Source of the DNA: DATKFM01 sp963810485
GTDB lineage: Bacteria; Pseudomonadota; Alphaproteobacteria; Dongiales; Dongiaceae
Assembly: GCA_963810485.1 (NCBI GenBank)
Contig: CAWENQ010000008.1
Coordinates: 186,001 to 250,000 of the forward strand
DNA length: 64,000 bases
Direction of reading: 5' to 3'
The notes under the pieces were generated by a model. It did not search any database, was not told where the DNA came from, and worked only from the letters and a program-made list of their open reading frames with translations. Positions 16,651 to 27,124 of the stretch are shown here, in pieces. Numbering within the stretch: the stretch's first letter is position 1; each line of letters begins with the position of its first letter. The position numbers were made by a program, and so were the translations under genes.

Positions 16651-17955
16651 TTATCTGTTCTGCTGATCGTGCCAGCGATAATAGCGTATCGCGGGTGCCA
16701 GGAACCAGGGATTGCCCCAGTAGTAGGGCCGTCCGGGAAAGCTCAGCCCGTCCAGCGGCGTCGTGCCATCCTTCAGGCCCAGCACCTGGCGGCCCAGACG
16801 CATGCCGAAATAGCTCGCCAGCGAAACGCCCGAACCGCAATAGCCCATGGCGTAGTGCAGCCCATCACGCCGGCCGATATGGGGCATGGTGTCGAAGGTG
16901 TAGGCGACGAAGCCCATCCAGCTATGGCTGACCTTGGTGTCCTTCAATTCCGGGAACAGCCGCGCCAGTTCCTGGTGCAGCCGCGGCGCGCTCACCTTCG
17001 GATCGGTCTCCTTGTAGGCGACGCGGCCGCCGAACAGGATGCGCCGCTGATCGGGCGAGGCGCGGTAGTAATACACCAGCTTGCGCGTATCGCTGACGAC
17101 GCGGTTCCTGGGCATCAGCCGCTTCATCAATTCCGGCGCCAGCGCCTCGGTGGCGATGATGTAGCTGCCGATGGGAATGACGCGCCGGCGCAGCCAGGGA
17201 GTCAGTCCGCCGGTATAGCCGTTGGTGGCGACGATCACCTCGCGCGCCTGCACCGTGCCGCGCGGCGTCGTCAGGCGGAAGCTGCCGGGGGCGCCGTCGA
17301 TAGCGGTGACGGGCGTGCGCGGATGAACAGCCGCGCCGGCGGCCATGGCGCGGTCCAGCAGGCCCTGATGATACAGCGCGGGATCCAGCGACGCATGGCG
17401 CGGGAACACGGCGCCGCCGAAATAGACATTGCTGCCCAACTCGCTGCGCTGCTCGCCGCGGGGCACCATGTGGCATTCAACCTCCAACCCCTTCGGCTGG
17501 TTCTGCAGGCGGCGCGCCAGCGCCTCGTATTGCGCGGGATTATGCGCGGCGTGGAAGCGGCCGACGCGGGCGAAACCGCAATCGATCTTCTCCGCCGCGA
17601 TGAACTGGTCGATCCAGTCCAGCGCGGTATGGCCCTCCTTCAGGATGGCGAAGGCGCGCTCGCGGCCATGCAGCGCCGCCAGCTCCTCGAAGCTCGGCTT
17701 GAAGCTGGTGCTGACCTGGCCGCCGTTGCGCGTGCTGCAGCCCCAGCCCGCATCCTCGGCATCGAGCACCAGAGTGCTGCGGCCGCCACGGGCCGTCTCG
17801 ATGGCGGCGCAAAGTCCGGTGTAGCCGGAGCCGACAACGGCCACGTCGGCCTGCGCCGGCAGCGGCGATTCTGCCAGTCGGGGTCGTGGCGCGGCTTCCC
17901 ACCAATAGGGACTGTTCTTATAATCGGCGGCAAGCACCGCGGCATATGATGTCAT
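16651..17955 (-). CDS. FAD-dependent amine/gamma-glutamylputrescine oxidoreductase (PuuB-like)
   Basis: A 434-residue DAO-family flavoprotein. The Rossmann motif VAVVGSGYTGLCAAIETARGG sits near residue 40, followed by the STRNGGQVSTSFK segment typical of PuuB/OrdL proteins. Later blocks are ATNGYTGGLTPWLRRRVIPIGSYIIATE and IGRRDGLHYAMGYCGSGVSLA. The N-terminal YYKNSPYWWE-like element (DYKNSPYWWE) is also characteristic. It oxidises gamma-glutamyl-putrescine or another secondary amine. With the PuuD-like gene and two ureohydrolases it suggests polyamine/guanidino nitrogen use, although these genes are not in one operon. Confidence 0.85.
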   Translation of the reverse strand: MTSYAAVLAADYKNSPYWWEAAPRPRLAESPLPAQADVAVVGSGYTGLCAAIETARGGRSTLVLDAEDAGWGCSTRNGGQVSTSFKPSFEELAALHGRERAFAILKEGHTALDWIDQFIAAEKIDCGFARVGRFHAAHNPAQYEALARRLQNQPKGLEVECHMVPRGEQRSELGSNVYFGGAVFPRHASLDPALYHQGLLDRAMAAGAAVHPRTPVTAIDGAPGSFRLTTPRGTVQAREVIVATNGYTGGLTPWLRRRVIPIGSYIIATEALAPELMKRLMPRNRVVSDTRKLVYYYRASPDQRRILFGGRVAYKETDPKVSAPRLHQELARLFPELKDTKVSHSWMGFVAYTFDTMPHIGRRDGLHYAMGYCGSGVSLASYFGMRLGRQVLGLKDGTTPLDGLSFPGRPYYWGNPWFLAPAIRYYRWHDQQNR

Positions 17956-18048
17956 GTATTCGTCCGAGCCCGAATTGCAGTTTCTTTAGTTTATTCAGTC
18001 ATATGGTCAGACGGGAAGACAGTCAAAGAAATGTGTGGGAGGCCACGT

Positions 18049-18651
18049 ATGCGCGAATCGCGTGCCGCCGGAGCAGCCATTCTATGGCGTGCCGTGGTCA
18101 TGGCGCTTTTGACATCGGGCATCCTTTGTAGCCGCAGTGCCGCCGCTGTTGATATGAGCGACGCCGATTGCGAGGATCTCGACATCTCGCTGGAGCCGGA
18201 AGCCGATTTCCGCTCCATCGAGTGCGAATCCGGAGAGGAGCGTGGCGGCATGGAAAAGGCAGGCGTGTCCTCGGCATCAATCGAAGGCCAGGACGCCCTG
18301 TCATTCATCGTCGTCTTTCACGACCGCGCCGGGAGCCACACCTATCTGCGGCTGACCGATCCAAGAGGGATCTTCGGCAGGACTTTGGATCTCGATATTG
18401 AGGGCAGTTGGGGCACCTCAAGCTTTGTCAGCAACCGTTTCACCGTCCGCACTTTCTTCGGCAAGCTGGATTCGCAGCCGGAGAAGGTGCCCTGCTTTGC
18501 CTTTTCCCGCTTCATCCAACGTGTCGCCCACACGCCGGGCTACCGGCACATGGTCGGCGGCCTCTACTGCGAACTGGTTCCCAGCGACGAGCCGGTCACG
18601 CGGACCCGTATCGATCAGATGACCGCCAAGATCAAGGGCGACATGCTTTGA
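18049..18651 (+). CDS. Secreted Cys-containing protein, tandem paralogue 1, unknown function
   Basis: A 200-residue protein with a signal sequence (residues about 12-32, VVMALLTSGILCSRSAAA). The mature part begins DADCEDLDISLEPEADFRSIEC. It ends with VPCFAFSRF and HMVGGLYCELVPSDEP. Four cysteines are shared with the next gene, suggesting two disulphides in the periplasm. The start at 18049 follows GGGAGG. It is the first of three tail-to-head genes (TGATG junction). I do not recognise the family. Confidence 0.75.
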   Translation: MRESRAAGAAILWRAVVMALLTSGILCSRSAAAVDMSDADCEDLDISLEPEADFRSIECESGEERGGMEKAGVSSASIEGQDALSFIVVFHDRAGSHTYLRLTDPRGIFGRTLDLDIEGSWGTSSFVSNRFTVRTFFGKLDSQPEKVPCFAFSRFIQRVAHTPGYRHMVGGLYCELVPSDEPVTRTRIDQMTAKIKGDML

Positions 18652-19274
18652 TGGAGCACATGACAATCCGCTTGCGCCATATCTTCGCGCCCTCCGCCGC
18701 CAATGGCGCTGCGGGATGCGCCGCGGCCTTGCTGGTGGCTGGCTTCCTGCTCGGCAGCTTCCCTGCCGGCGCAGTGATGCGCGACACCGATTGCGATGAT
18801 CTCGACATCGCGCTGGAGCCGGCCGCCGATTTCCGCACCATCGAATGCGAAGAGGGGCAGACCACCCATGGCGGCGGGTCCGGCAATGTCGGGATGGCCT
18901 CGATCGAGGCCCAGGACGCGTTGTCGTTCATCGTGGTCTATCACGACCGGGCGGGCACGCGCACCTATCTGACGCGCACCGACCCGAAACAGCTCTTCGG
19001 CGATGGCCTCGATCTCGATATCGAGGACAGCTGGTCGGCCCTGACCTCCGACAGCAACGGCTTCACCGTCAGGACTTTCTTCGGCAAGCTGAAATCGCTG
19101 TCGGAGAAGGTGCCCTGCTTCGCTTTCTCCCGCTACAGCGGCCATGTCGCGCATACCACGGGTTTCCGCCATATGGTCGGCGGCCTCTACTGCGAACTGG
19201 TTCCCAGCGATGAGCCGGTCACGGCCGCGCGCATCGACCAGATGACCGGCAAGATCAGAGGAGACATGTTTTGA
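18651..19274 (+). CDS. Secreted Cys-containing protein, tandem paralogue 2, unknown function
   Basis: A 207-residue close paralogue of the previous gene. It has the same signal-plus-mature layout, with DTDCDDLDIALEPAADFR, QDALSFIVVYHDRAG, FTVRTFFGKLK, KVPCFAFSRY and GLYCELVPSDEPVT conserved nearly residue for residue. Its ATG shares the final A of the upstream TGA, so translation is coupled. A second Met at 18660 is possible. The middle loop (HGGGSGNVG) differs most. Recent duplication is likely; function unknown. Confidence 0.78.
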   Translation: MEHMTIRLRHIFAPSAANGAAGCAAALLVAGFLLGSFPAGAVMRDTDCDDLDIALEPAADFRTIECEEGQTTHGGGSGNVGMASIEAQDALSFIVVYHDRAGTRTYLTRTDPKQLFGDGLDLDIEDSWSALTSDSNGFTVRTFFGKLKSLSEKVPCFAFSRYSGHVAHTTGFRHMVGGLYCELVPSDEPVTAARIDQMTGKIRGDMF

Positions 19275-19813
19275 GCGCGAGGCTTCCGGCGGCAGCCCGG
19301 CTGCGCCGCGCCGGCGTGATCCTGGCGGCGGTGCTGGCAACAGCGGGCTTCAGCTGTTCCGCCCCGGCCCAGAGCTGCGCCGACGCGCCGTTCCGTATGA
19401 CGGAAGATTTCCAAGCCAATATCGTCAACTGCTACGGCTACTTCATCGAGGCCCGCGGCGATCGCTTTAAGCTGTTTCTGCAAGCGGCTCAGAGTGGCCC
19501 TTACTGGTATCAGCCGGTGAGGGCCTATTTCGAGGAGGCCAGCGCTTTCGACGGAACTTCGGATTGGGGCGAGGAGCAGGATGCGGACCGCCGCTTCGAC
19601 TACGCCACCTTTCGCGGCGATCTCCTGAATGACAATGCCGGCGTCCTGTCCTGCGTGGCGATCACCCGGCATTCGTCGCCCTACATGGGACGCGGGTTCA
19701 TTTCCCTGCATCTTATTGCCGGATTCTACTGCGATGAGTCCTACGGCGAGGCGTCGGTACCGGACGCGCGCATCAACGAGATCATCGACGCCATCGAATT
19801 CGATTTCGAATAG
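19271..19813 (+). CDS. Secreted protein, divergent third member of the tandem family
   Basis: A 180-residue protein starting at TTG 19271, which overlaps the previous TGA (TTGA). The signal peptide is RAGVILAAVLATAGFSCSAPAQS. It keeps the family skeleton: DFQANIVNC in place of DFRTIEC, SCVAITRHSS in place of PCFAFSRYSG, and LIAGFYCDESYGEASVPDARINEI in place of VGGLYCELVPSDEPVTAARIDQM. Overall identity to the other two is low. Coupled expression of all three suggests they work together or assemble. Its stop is 3 bp from the purD stop (convergent). Confidence 0.72.
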   Translation: MSARLPAAARLRRAGVILAAVLATAGFSCSAPAQSCADAPFRMTEDFQANIVNCYGYFIEARGDRFKLFLQAAQSGPYWYQPVRAYFEEASAFDGTSDWGEEQDADRRFDYATFRGDLLNDNAGVLSCVAITRHSSPYMGRGFISLHLIAGFYCDESYGEASVPDARINEIIDAIEFDFE

Positions 19814-19816
19814 CGG

Positions 19817-21091
<1,275 letters not shown>

Positions 21092-21227
21092 GGATGGAAA
21101 TCTCCTGGGATTTTCCGGCTGTGTTTAGCAGACGGGCACGGCGGGGCAAGGTGAGGCTGGCCGGCCGCCCAGGAAGAATGCCGGAAGACGGGACAGGCCG
21201 GCCCGCTCGCGAGCCGGCCCGCCTAGC

Positions 21228-21440
21228 CTATTTCCTGAAGGTAACGTGGAATATGGTGATATTTCCTGATTTTGCGTATGTTTCTCGATTCGCCCGCACG
21301 AAGCCGTAGGCGCCGAGGAGTATCAGGCTGGCGGCTGCGGAAAACAGGCCGTAGGCAAAGAATCTGGACAGATCAGGCAGCAGAAGTGGTATAATGGCGG
21401 CCAGAATGCCGACACCAACGCTGATCAACTCCTTGGGCAT
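21228..21440 (-). CDS. Small two-TM membrane protein, unknown
   Basis: A 70-residue ORF with two hydrophobic helices (ELISVGVGILAAIIPLLLP and FFAYGLFSAAASLILLGAYGFV) and a short polar tail. A GGAAGGAGA Shine-Dalgarno-like stretch lies upstream of the ATG. No family recognised. The codon use is less GC-rich than the neighbours. It may be a real small membrane protein; the evidence is the RBS and hydrophobic pattern only. Confidence 0.45.
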   Translation of the reverse strand: MPKELISVGVGILAAIIPLLLPDLSRFFAYGLFSAAASLILLGAYGFVRANRETYAKSGNITIFHVTFRK

Positions 21441-21724
21441 GATGGCTATCTCCTTCCCGGCTCTGCTTGTCGTTCTATAGGTATATCGTCATGGCATCTT
21501 ATTTACGTACAATACTACGTATTATACATAATTTGGGAGGCAATTTCGTGGTAACGGCGCCTGCTGTTCGGCGGTTGGCGGCGTCCCCGCTGGAGGAAGC
21601 GGAGGGTTGTTTTCCGGCGATTCCCCGCTGGACATGGGGTTCATCGCTCGGATTCCACGTCGCCGCTGGACGAACGTCCCGCGGGACTGCTGCCGGCCGG
21701 CCGGCAGTGGGGTAGGATAGCCCC

Positions 21725-23245
21725 ATGAGCAATTCGATCATTGCCGCCCCCATCCCCGGCAGCAACATGCCGGAATTCACTGTCAGCGAGATCAGCCAGG
21801 CGGTGAAGCGCACCCTCGAAGGCAACTTCGAGCGCATCCGCGTGCGGGGCGAGGTGTCCAAGCCGAACTACCACAGCTCCGGCCATCTCTATTTCAGCCT
21901 GAAGGACGAGGGCGCGGTCATCGACGCCGTCTGCTGGCGCGGCACCGTCGGGCGCCTGCGGTTCCGGCTGGAGCATGGCATGGAGCTGGTGGTGACCGGC
22001 CGGGTCAGCAGCTATCCCGGCAGCTCCAAGTACCAGATCGTCATCGACCAGGCGGAGCTGGCCGGCGAAGGCGCGCTGCTCAAGATGCTGGAGGAGCGGC
22101 GCAAGCGACTGGCCGCCGAAGGCCTGTTCGACGAAGCGCGCAAGCGGCCGCTCCCCTACCTGCCCGAGGTGATCGGCGTCATCACCTCGCCGACGGGCGC
22201 TGTCATCCGCGACATTTTGCACCGGCTGGCGGACCGCTTCCCGCGCCATGTGCTGCTCTGGCCGGTGGCGGTCCAGGGCGACAACGCGGCGGCTCAGGTG
22301 GTGGCGGCCATCGCCGGCTTCAACCGGCTGCAGCCCGGCGGCGTGGTGCCGCGGCCGGACCTGATCATCGTCGCCCGCGGCGGCGGCAGCCTGGAAGACC
22401 TAATGCCCTTCAACGACGAGGCTGTGGTGCGGGCCGTGGTGGCCAGCGGGATCCCCCTGATCTCCGCCGTCGGCCATGAAACCGACACCACCCTGATCGA
22501 CTTCGCCAGCGACCGCCGGGCGCCCACGCCGACGGCGGCGGCGGAGATGGCGGTGCCCGTGCGCGGCGAATTGCTGGGCCTCCTCGGCGAGAACGCATTG
22601 CGGCTGGCGCGGGCGGTCCAGCGGCTCATCGCCGAACAGAAGATGCGGCTGGAGGGCCTCGCGCGCGGCCTGATCCATCCGGCGCGCCTGCTGGAGGACA
22701 TGGCCCAGCGCCTCGATGGCTGGACCGAGCGGCTGGGACAGAGCGTCAGAGGATTCTTCTCGGCGCGAGCCGAGCTGGTGTCGCGCGCCAGCGCCCGCCT
22801 GGTGACACCGCAACAGCTCATCCATCAGAAACACCTGCAGCTCGCGGAGGCGGCATCCACCTTGCGCCAGGATACGCAGCGGGTATTGGCGGTGAAGCAC
22901 CAGCGTTTCGCCGGCGCGGTGGCGCTGCTGCGGCCGGAAGTGCTGGAGAACTTGATGCAGCGTGGACGCTTGCGGCTCGAGTCCCTGACGGGCTTGTTGG
23001 ACAGCTACTCCTATGAGCGGGTGCTGGCCCGCGGCTTCGCGCTGGTGCACGACGCCGCCGGCCATGCCGTGCAATCCGCCAAGTCGGTGACCGCCGGCGC
23101 GGCCTTGCGTCTGCAATTCGCCGACGGCCAGGTGCCGGTGACCGCGACCGGCGGCGCCGACAAGGCGCCGCCCGCCTCGACGCCGCCCTCATCTTCGCCC
23201 GCGCCAAAGCGCAAGCCCGACGACAAGCAGGGCTCGCTGCTATGA
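21725..23245 (+). CDS. xseA: Exodeoxyribonuclease VII large subunit XseA
   Basis: A 506-residue large subunit of ExoVII. It has the N-terminal OB-fold (FTVSEISQAVKRTLEGNFERIRVRGEVSKPNYHSSGHLYFSLKD) and the catalytic domain with GVITSPTGAVIRDILHRL, DLIIVARGGGSLEDLMPFNDE and SAVGHETDTTLIDFASDRRAPTPTAAAE. A long coiled coil and a C-terminal YERVLARGFALV domain follow. The final Pro/Ser/Lys-rich tail is an extension. The stop overlaps the next start (ATGA), coupling it to the M23 peptidase. The small subunit XseB is not in this window. Confidence 0.97.
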   Translation: MSNSIIAAPIPGSNMPEFTVSEISQAVKRTLEGNFERIRVRGEVSKPNYHSSGHLYFSLKDEGAVIDAVCWRGTVGRLRFRLEHGMELVVTGRVSSYPGSSKYQIVIDQAELAGEGALLKMLEERRKRLAAEGLFDEARKRPLPYLPEVIGVITSPTGAVIRDILHRLADRFPRHVLLWPVAVQGDNAAAQVVAAIAGFNRLQPGGVVPRPDLIIVARGGGSLEDLMPFNDEAVVRAVVASGIPLISAVGHETDTTLIDFASDRRAPTPTAAAEMAVPVRGELLGLLGENALRLARAVQRLIAEQKMRLEGLARGLIHPARLLEDMAQRLDGWTERLGQSVRGFFSARAELVSRASARLVTPQQLIHQKHLQLAEAASTLRQDTQRVLAVKHQRFAGAVALLRPEVLENLMQRGRLRLESLTGLLDSYSYERVLARGFALVHDAAGHAVQSAKSVTAGAALRLQFADGQVPVTATGGADKAPPASTPPSSSPAPKRKPDDKQGSLL

Positions 23246-24072
23246 CCCTGGCGCGCCGGACATTGCTGGGACTGATGGCGATGCTGCCGGCTGCTCTGGC
23301 CGTGCGCAGCGGCCGCGCCGCGATGCCGCTCGACGGCGATTTCATCCAGGGCGGGTTGCTGGTGGGCCAGGCCGATGCCGGCAGCAAGGCGGCCCTCGAT
23401 GGGACCGACATCAAAGTCTATGGCGATGGCCGGTTCCTGCTCGGCTTCCGCCGCGATGCGCCGGCGAAAGCGATGCTGAAAGTGAGGATGGCCAGCGGCG
23501 TTTTCGAAGCCCGCGAACTTGCGATCGCGCAACGTCAGTACGAGATCCAGCGCATCAACAACCTGCCGCAGAACCAGGTCGAGCCGTCGGAAGCGGAACT
23601 GGCGCGCATCAAGACCGAGCGCGAGCGCATCGCCGTCGCCAAGCAGCGACAGACGCCGGCAGCCTTCTTCGATGAAGGGTTCGACTGGCCGGTCACAGGC
23701 CCGATCAGCGGCGTCTATGGCAGCCAGCGGGTGCTGAACGGCCAGCCGCGGCAGCCGCATTTTGGCGTGGACGTGGCGGCTTCGACCGGCACGCCGCTGA
23801 AGGCGCCGGCCGGCGGCGTGGTGTCCCTGGCCGACCCCGACCTGTTCTTCACCGGCGGCACCGTGATGCTGGACCACGGCTACGGCCTGACCTCGATCTT
23901 CGCCCATCAGAGCAAGATCGAAGTGAAGGAAGGTGACAAGTTATCGAAGGGCGATGTGTTCGGCCTCTTGGGCGGCACCGGCCGTGTCACCGGCCCGCAT
24001 CTCCACTGGGGACTCTATCTCGGCACGATCCCCCTGGACCCGCAGCTCCTGGTCCCGCCGATGCCGAGCTAG
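23242..24072 (+). CDS. M23-family peptidoglycan metallopeptidase
   Basis: A 276-residue secreted zinc endopeptidase. The N-terminal TRRLLG-like signal (RRTLLGLMAMLPAALAVRSGRAA) is followed by a short beta domain and a helical linker rich in Arg/Glu (about 95-140). The LytM/M23 domain carries zinc ligands in HFGVD (HxxxD) and HLHWG (HxH). All catalytic elements are present, so it should cleave peptidoglycan cross-bridges. It is coupled to xseA. Its stop overlaps the stop of the convergent chemotaxis receptor gene by 4 nt. Confidence 0.93.
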   Translation: MTLARRTLLGLMAMLPAALAVRSGRAAMPLDGDFIQGGLLVGQADAGSKAALDGTDIKVYGDGRFLLGFRRDAPAKAMLKVRMASGVFEARELAIAQRQYEIQRINNLPQNQVEPSEAELARIKTERERIAVAKQRQTPAAFFDEGFDWPVTGPISGVYGSQRVLNGQPRQPHFGVDVAASTGTPLKAPAGGVVSLADPDLFFTGGTVMLDHGYGLTSIFAHQSKIEVKEGDKLSKGDVFGLLGGTGRVTGPHLHWGLYLGTIPLDPQLLVPPMPS

Positions 24073-25445
24073 CGCCCGGCTGCGCGGCGTTGCGGGGCGG
24101 GCGTTGAGGCGGCCTGGCGCTTGACGCCTTCGGCCGCCGTCTCTATGGCGCCGAAAAGGTCCTGCATCTGGTGGTCGACGGTGCCGAGCGCGGCGCTGAC
24201 CTGTTCCACCAGGGTGGCGTTCTTCTGGGTGACGGTTTCCATCTGGGTCACCGTGTCGTCGACCTGCTGCACGCCCATGGATTGCTCGCGGCTGGCCGAG
24301 GCGATTTCCGAGACGATGTCGGCGACGCGCTTCACCGCGTTGCCGATATCCGACAGCGTCGTGCCGGTCTTGTTGACGAGGTCGACACCCTTGCGCACCT
24401 GATTGGAGCTCTCGGCGATATGGGACTTGATCTCCTTCAGCGCCTGCGCGCTGCGCTGCGCCAGCGCCCGCACCTCTGCGGCGACCACGGCAAAGCCGCG
24501 GCCCGCATCGCCGGCGCGCGCGGCTTCGACCGCGGCGTTGAGCGCCAGCAGGTTGGTCTGGAAGGCGATCTCCTCGATCAGCACCACGATCTCGGCAATG
24601 CGCCCCGAAGACAACTCGATATGACCCATGGCTTCGACGGCCTCTGCCGCCACTTGGCCGCTGCCGTCGGCGGCGGAACGGGCGTCGAGCGCGAGCTGGT
24701 TGGCCTGTTGCGCGTTGCCGGCATTCAGCTTCACCGTCACGGAAAGCTGGCGGATGGCCGCGGCCATCTCTTCCAGGCTCGCCACCTGCTCTTCGGTGCG
24801 GGCGGACAGGTCGGTGGCGCCGCTGCTCAGCTTGGCGGTGCTCGCCTTGATGGCGGCGATGCTCTCGGTGGCCTGATCGACCACGCGGCCGAGCTGCTCC
24901 GACGCGTCCCGGAGCTGGGCGTTGGCGTGCTGCAGTTCGTCTTCCGTGCTCTTGATGTCGGTCACGTCTTGAAGGGTGCCGATGTATTGAACAACCTTGC
25001 CGGTATGGTCGCGCACCGGCTCGGCGATCTCACGCGCATAGCGCAGGTTGCCGCGCTGGGTCACCATGCGGAAGCTCAGGTCCCAGCCGCGGTTGGCATT
25101 GGTGTTGTCGGTGATCGTGCGGTCATAGCGCGCGCGGTCGTTCGGATGGATGGTCTGGAGGATCTGATCGTGTTTGCAGATCTCCGCCATGTAGTGCTCG
25201 ACGGTGGTTTCGTGGGCCTTGGCCAGCTCCTCGCCGATCTCCAGCATCCGGCCGTCGGCGGGATCCCAGACCCAATGGCCGACCTTGCTGATCCGCGCGG
25301 CCATCTGCAGGATCCGGGTCTTGTCGATGGCAGTCGCTTCAGGCGCGGGATTCGCCGCGGCGGGCGCGCTCACGATCTGCGGCGCCGGCTTGGCACTCGC
25401 CGCGACGGGCTCGGCGGTCTCTCTGGCAAAAAGCTTGCGCCACAT
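24069..25445 (-). CDS. Cytosolic PAS-containing methyl-accepting chemotaxis protein
   Basis: A 458-residue receptor without TM segments. A flexible Ala/Pro-rich N-terminus (1-45) leads to one PAS/PAC domain (about 50-165, VGHWVWDPADG to YIGTLQDVTDIK). The C-terminal signalling hairpin contains EEIAFQTNLLALNAAVEAARAGDAGRGFAVVAAEVR. Tandem methylation-helix segments are visible. It probably senses an internal cue such as redox state or oxygen through PAS. It shares almost the same signalling domain as the membrane receptor at 27125-29209. Confidence 0.93.
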   Translation of the reverse strand: MWRKLFARETAEPVAASAKPAPQIVSAPAAANPAPEATAIDKTRILQMAARISKVGHWVWDPADGRMLEIGEELAKAHETTVEHYMAEICKHDQILQTIHPNDRARYDRTITDNTNANRGWDLSFRMVTQRGNLRYAREIAEPVRDHTGKVVQYIGTLQDVTDIKSTEDELQHANAQLRDASEQLGRVVDQATESIAAIKASTAKLSSGATDLSARTEEQVASLEEMAAAIRQLSVTVKLNAGNAQQANQLALDARSAADGSGQVAAEAVEAMGHIELSSGRIAEIVVLIEEIAFQTNLLALNAAVEAARAGDAGRGFAVVAAEVRALAQRSAQALKEIKSHIAESSNQVRKGVDLVNKTGTTLSDIGNAVKRVADIVSEIASASREQSMGVQQVDDTVTQMETVTQKNATLVEQVSAALGTVDHQMQDLFGAIETAAEGVKRQAASTPAPQRRAAGR

Positions 25446-25577
25446 CGGCGGTTGGCCCCGGTTGCGAGCGATGATCTTTTTTCGAGCGAATCCCCACAGC
25501 GGCCGCGATCGCAGCCACCCTGCAATAGGTAATGAGGAATGCTTAAGAGGCTGTTAACTCGCCGCCGCCGCAGTGCC

Positions 25578-26891
25578 TTACTGCTGGACTTCAATCTCCA
25601 GGTTCATCTGCGGATGGATAAGGCAAGTGGCCTCGAAGATCCCGGCTTCGGTGAATTGCAGCGCGGCCTCGGTGCCCGGTTCCATCGTGCCGGAATCGAA
25701 GCTCATGCTGCCACCGCTGACGATGACGTTGTGATAGCGGTTGTCGTCGTTCACGAAGACGAGCTGCTCGCCGGAATTCAGGGTCACATGCTCGGGATCG
25801 AATCGCAGGCCGCGCTGGGAAATGCGGCGAAGTCCCGCCGTGGCGCCGGTGACTTCAGCATCCGGCAGGCCGCCGATCTGCATTGCCGGCCCGTCGCTGG
25901 TCAGCGCCTTCATGAACTCCACGAGATCGGCCTTCTCGGCATCGGTGAGGCCGATGTCGCGCATGTTGCGCGCCAGCGTCGGCCGCTTCAGGAAGCGGCC
26001 GTTGTAGTGATCGACAACGGCTTCGAGGGTCGCAATCGAGCCATCATGCATGTAGGGCCCGCGCACCGCGACGTTGCGCAGCGTCGGCGTCTTGAAGGCG
26101 AAATCCATCTTCGCGAGATTGAGGACCGCGCCGCGGCCGCGGTCATCGCCGGGAAGGCCGATATCCTGGAACGAGTTGTCGGTGAAGTTCCAGCCCCCAT
26201 GGCAGGCCGAACAGTTCGCTTTGCCGACAAACAGCCCGAAGCCGCGCTTGGCGCCGTCGCTGATGGCGGATTCGTCGCCGCCAATCCAACGGTCGAACGG
26301 CGCCTCGGCGGAAACGATCGTGCGCACATAGGTCGCCAGGGCCCGGGAAATCGTCTTTTCGTCGACCGTCGGCGACTCCGGAAATGCCTCGGTGAAAAGC
26401 TGCTGATACTCCGTCGACGCCGACAGCTCGCTCACCAGCTGTTCCATCTGCTGGCCCATCTCGCGCGGGTTCTGCATGGGCCCGAGCACCTGTTCTTCGA
26501 GGGTCTTGGCCCGGCCGTCCCAGAAATAAAGATTGCCCCAGGCCATGTTCCAGAGTGTCGGCGTGCGCCGGGGGAGCGGCAAGCCGTCAAGGCCCATGGC
26601 CTTGGGAACGCCATCCTGCCAGTTGTTATCAGCCTGGTGGCAAGTGGCGCAGGAGCTTTGATTGTTGCCGGATAGAATCGGATCCATGAACAAATGTTCG
26701 CCCAGGCGGGCCATGGCGGCGTCGTAGGGGCTGTCCTCCGGGAACGGCACGGAGTCCGGACGGCGGAACTCCGCCTTCAGGGTCGCAGGATCGACAGCCG
26801 TCACGGCAACGGCGGTTGCCGCCCCGCCGGTCAGAATTGCGCCGAGAATGCACAACGGAAGCACGCGTCGCATCAAGTCGTGCTGCAGCAT
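25578..26891 (-). CDS. Dihaem cytochrome c peroxidase/MauG-family protein fused to a cupredoxin domain
   Basis: A 437-residue exported protein with a signal/anchor (residues 8-32). Two haem motifs are CATCH (81-85) and CSACH (227-231), with the CCP/MauG layout. The last 70 residues form a cupredoxin with a complete type-1 copper set: His387 (RYHNV), Cys423, His426 and Met429 (TCLIHPQM). The family reduces peroxide or oxidises protein partners in the periplasm. The fused blue-copper domain could be its own electron donor/acceptor. It lies between two chemotaxis receptors, with no obvious operon partner. Confidence 0.88.
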   Translation of the reverse strand: MLQHDLMRRVLPLCILGAILTGGAATAVAVTAVDPATLKAEFRRPDSVPFPEDSPYDAAMARLGEHLFMDPILSGNNQSSCATCHQADNNWQDGVPKAMGLDGLPLPRRTPTLWNMAWGNLYFWDGRAKTLEEQVLGPMQNPREMGQQMEQLVSELSASTEYQQLFTEAFPESPTVDEKTISRALATYVRTIVSAEAPFDRWIGGDESAISDGAKRGFGLFVGKANCSACHGGWNFTDNSFQDIGLPGDDRGRGAVLNLAKMDFAFKTPTLRNVAVRGPYMHDGSIATLEAVVDHYNGRFLKRPTLARNMRDIGLTDAEKADLVEFMKALTSDGPAMQIGGLPDAEVTGATAGLRRISQRGLRFDPEHVTLNSGEQLVFVNDDNRYHNVIVSGGSMSFDSGTMEPGTEAALQFTEAGIFEATCLIHPQMNLEIEVQQ

Positions 26892-27124
26892 ATCAAGTCC
26901 CCCGAACCGATAAGTCCTGCTTTGTCTAATACAGTAAGACAGTTAACCAACATATAAGATGACAAAGGGCGCGCCGTGGCCGGGAGAGACCATAGCTTTT
27001 ATCCAACCCGAAACGTTTAGGCGTTCGTTAACCGTTTTGGACGTAGATGGATGGCGATTTGTCGACCGTATGACGGCATGCGGACGGTCGCCCTTACCCA
27101 CGAGGCTGGGGACCTCAAGATACG

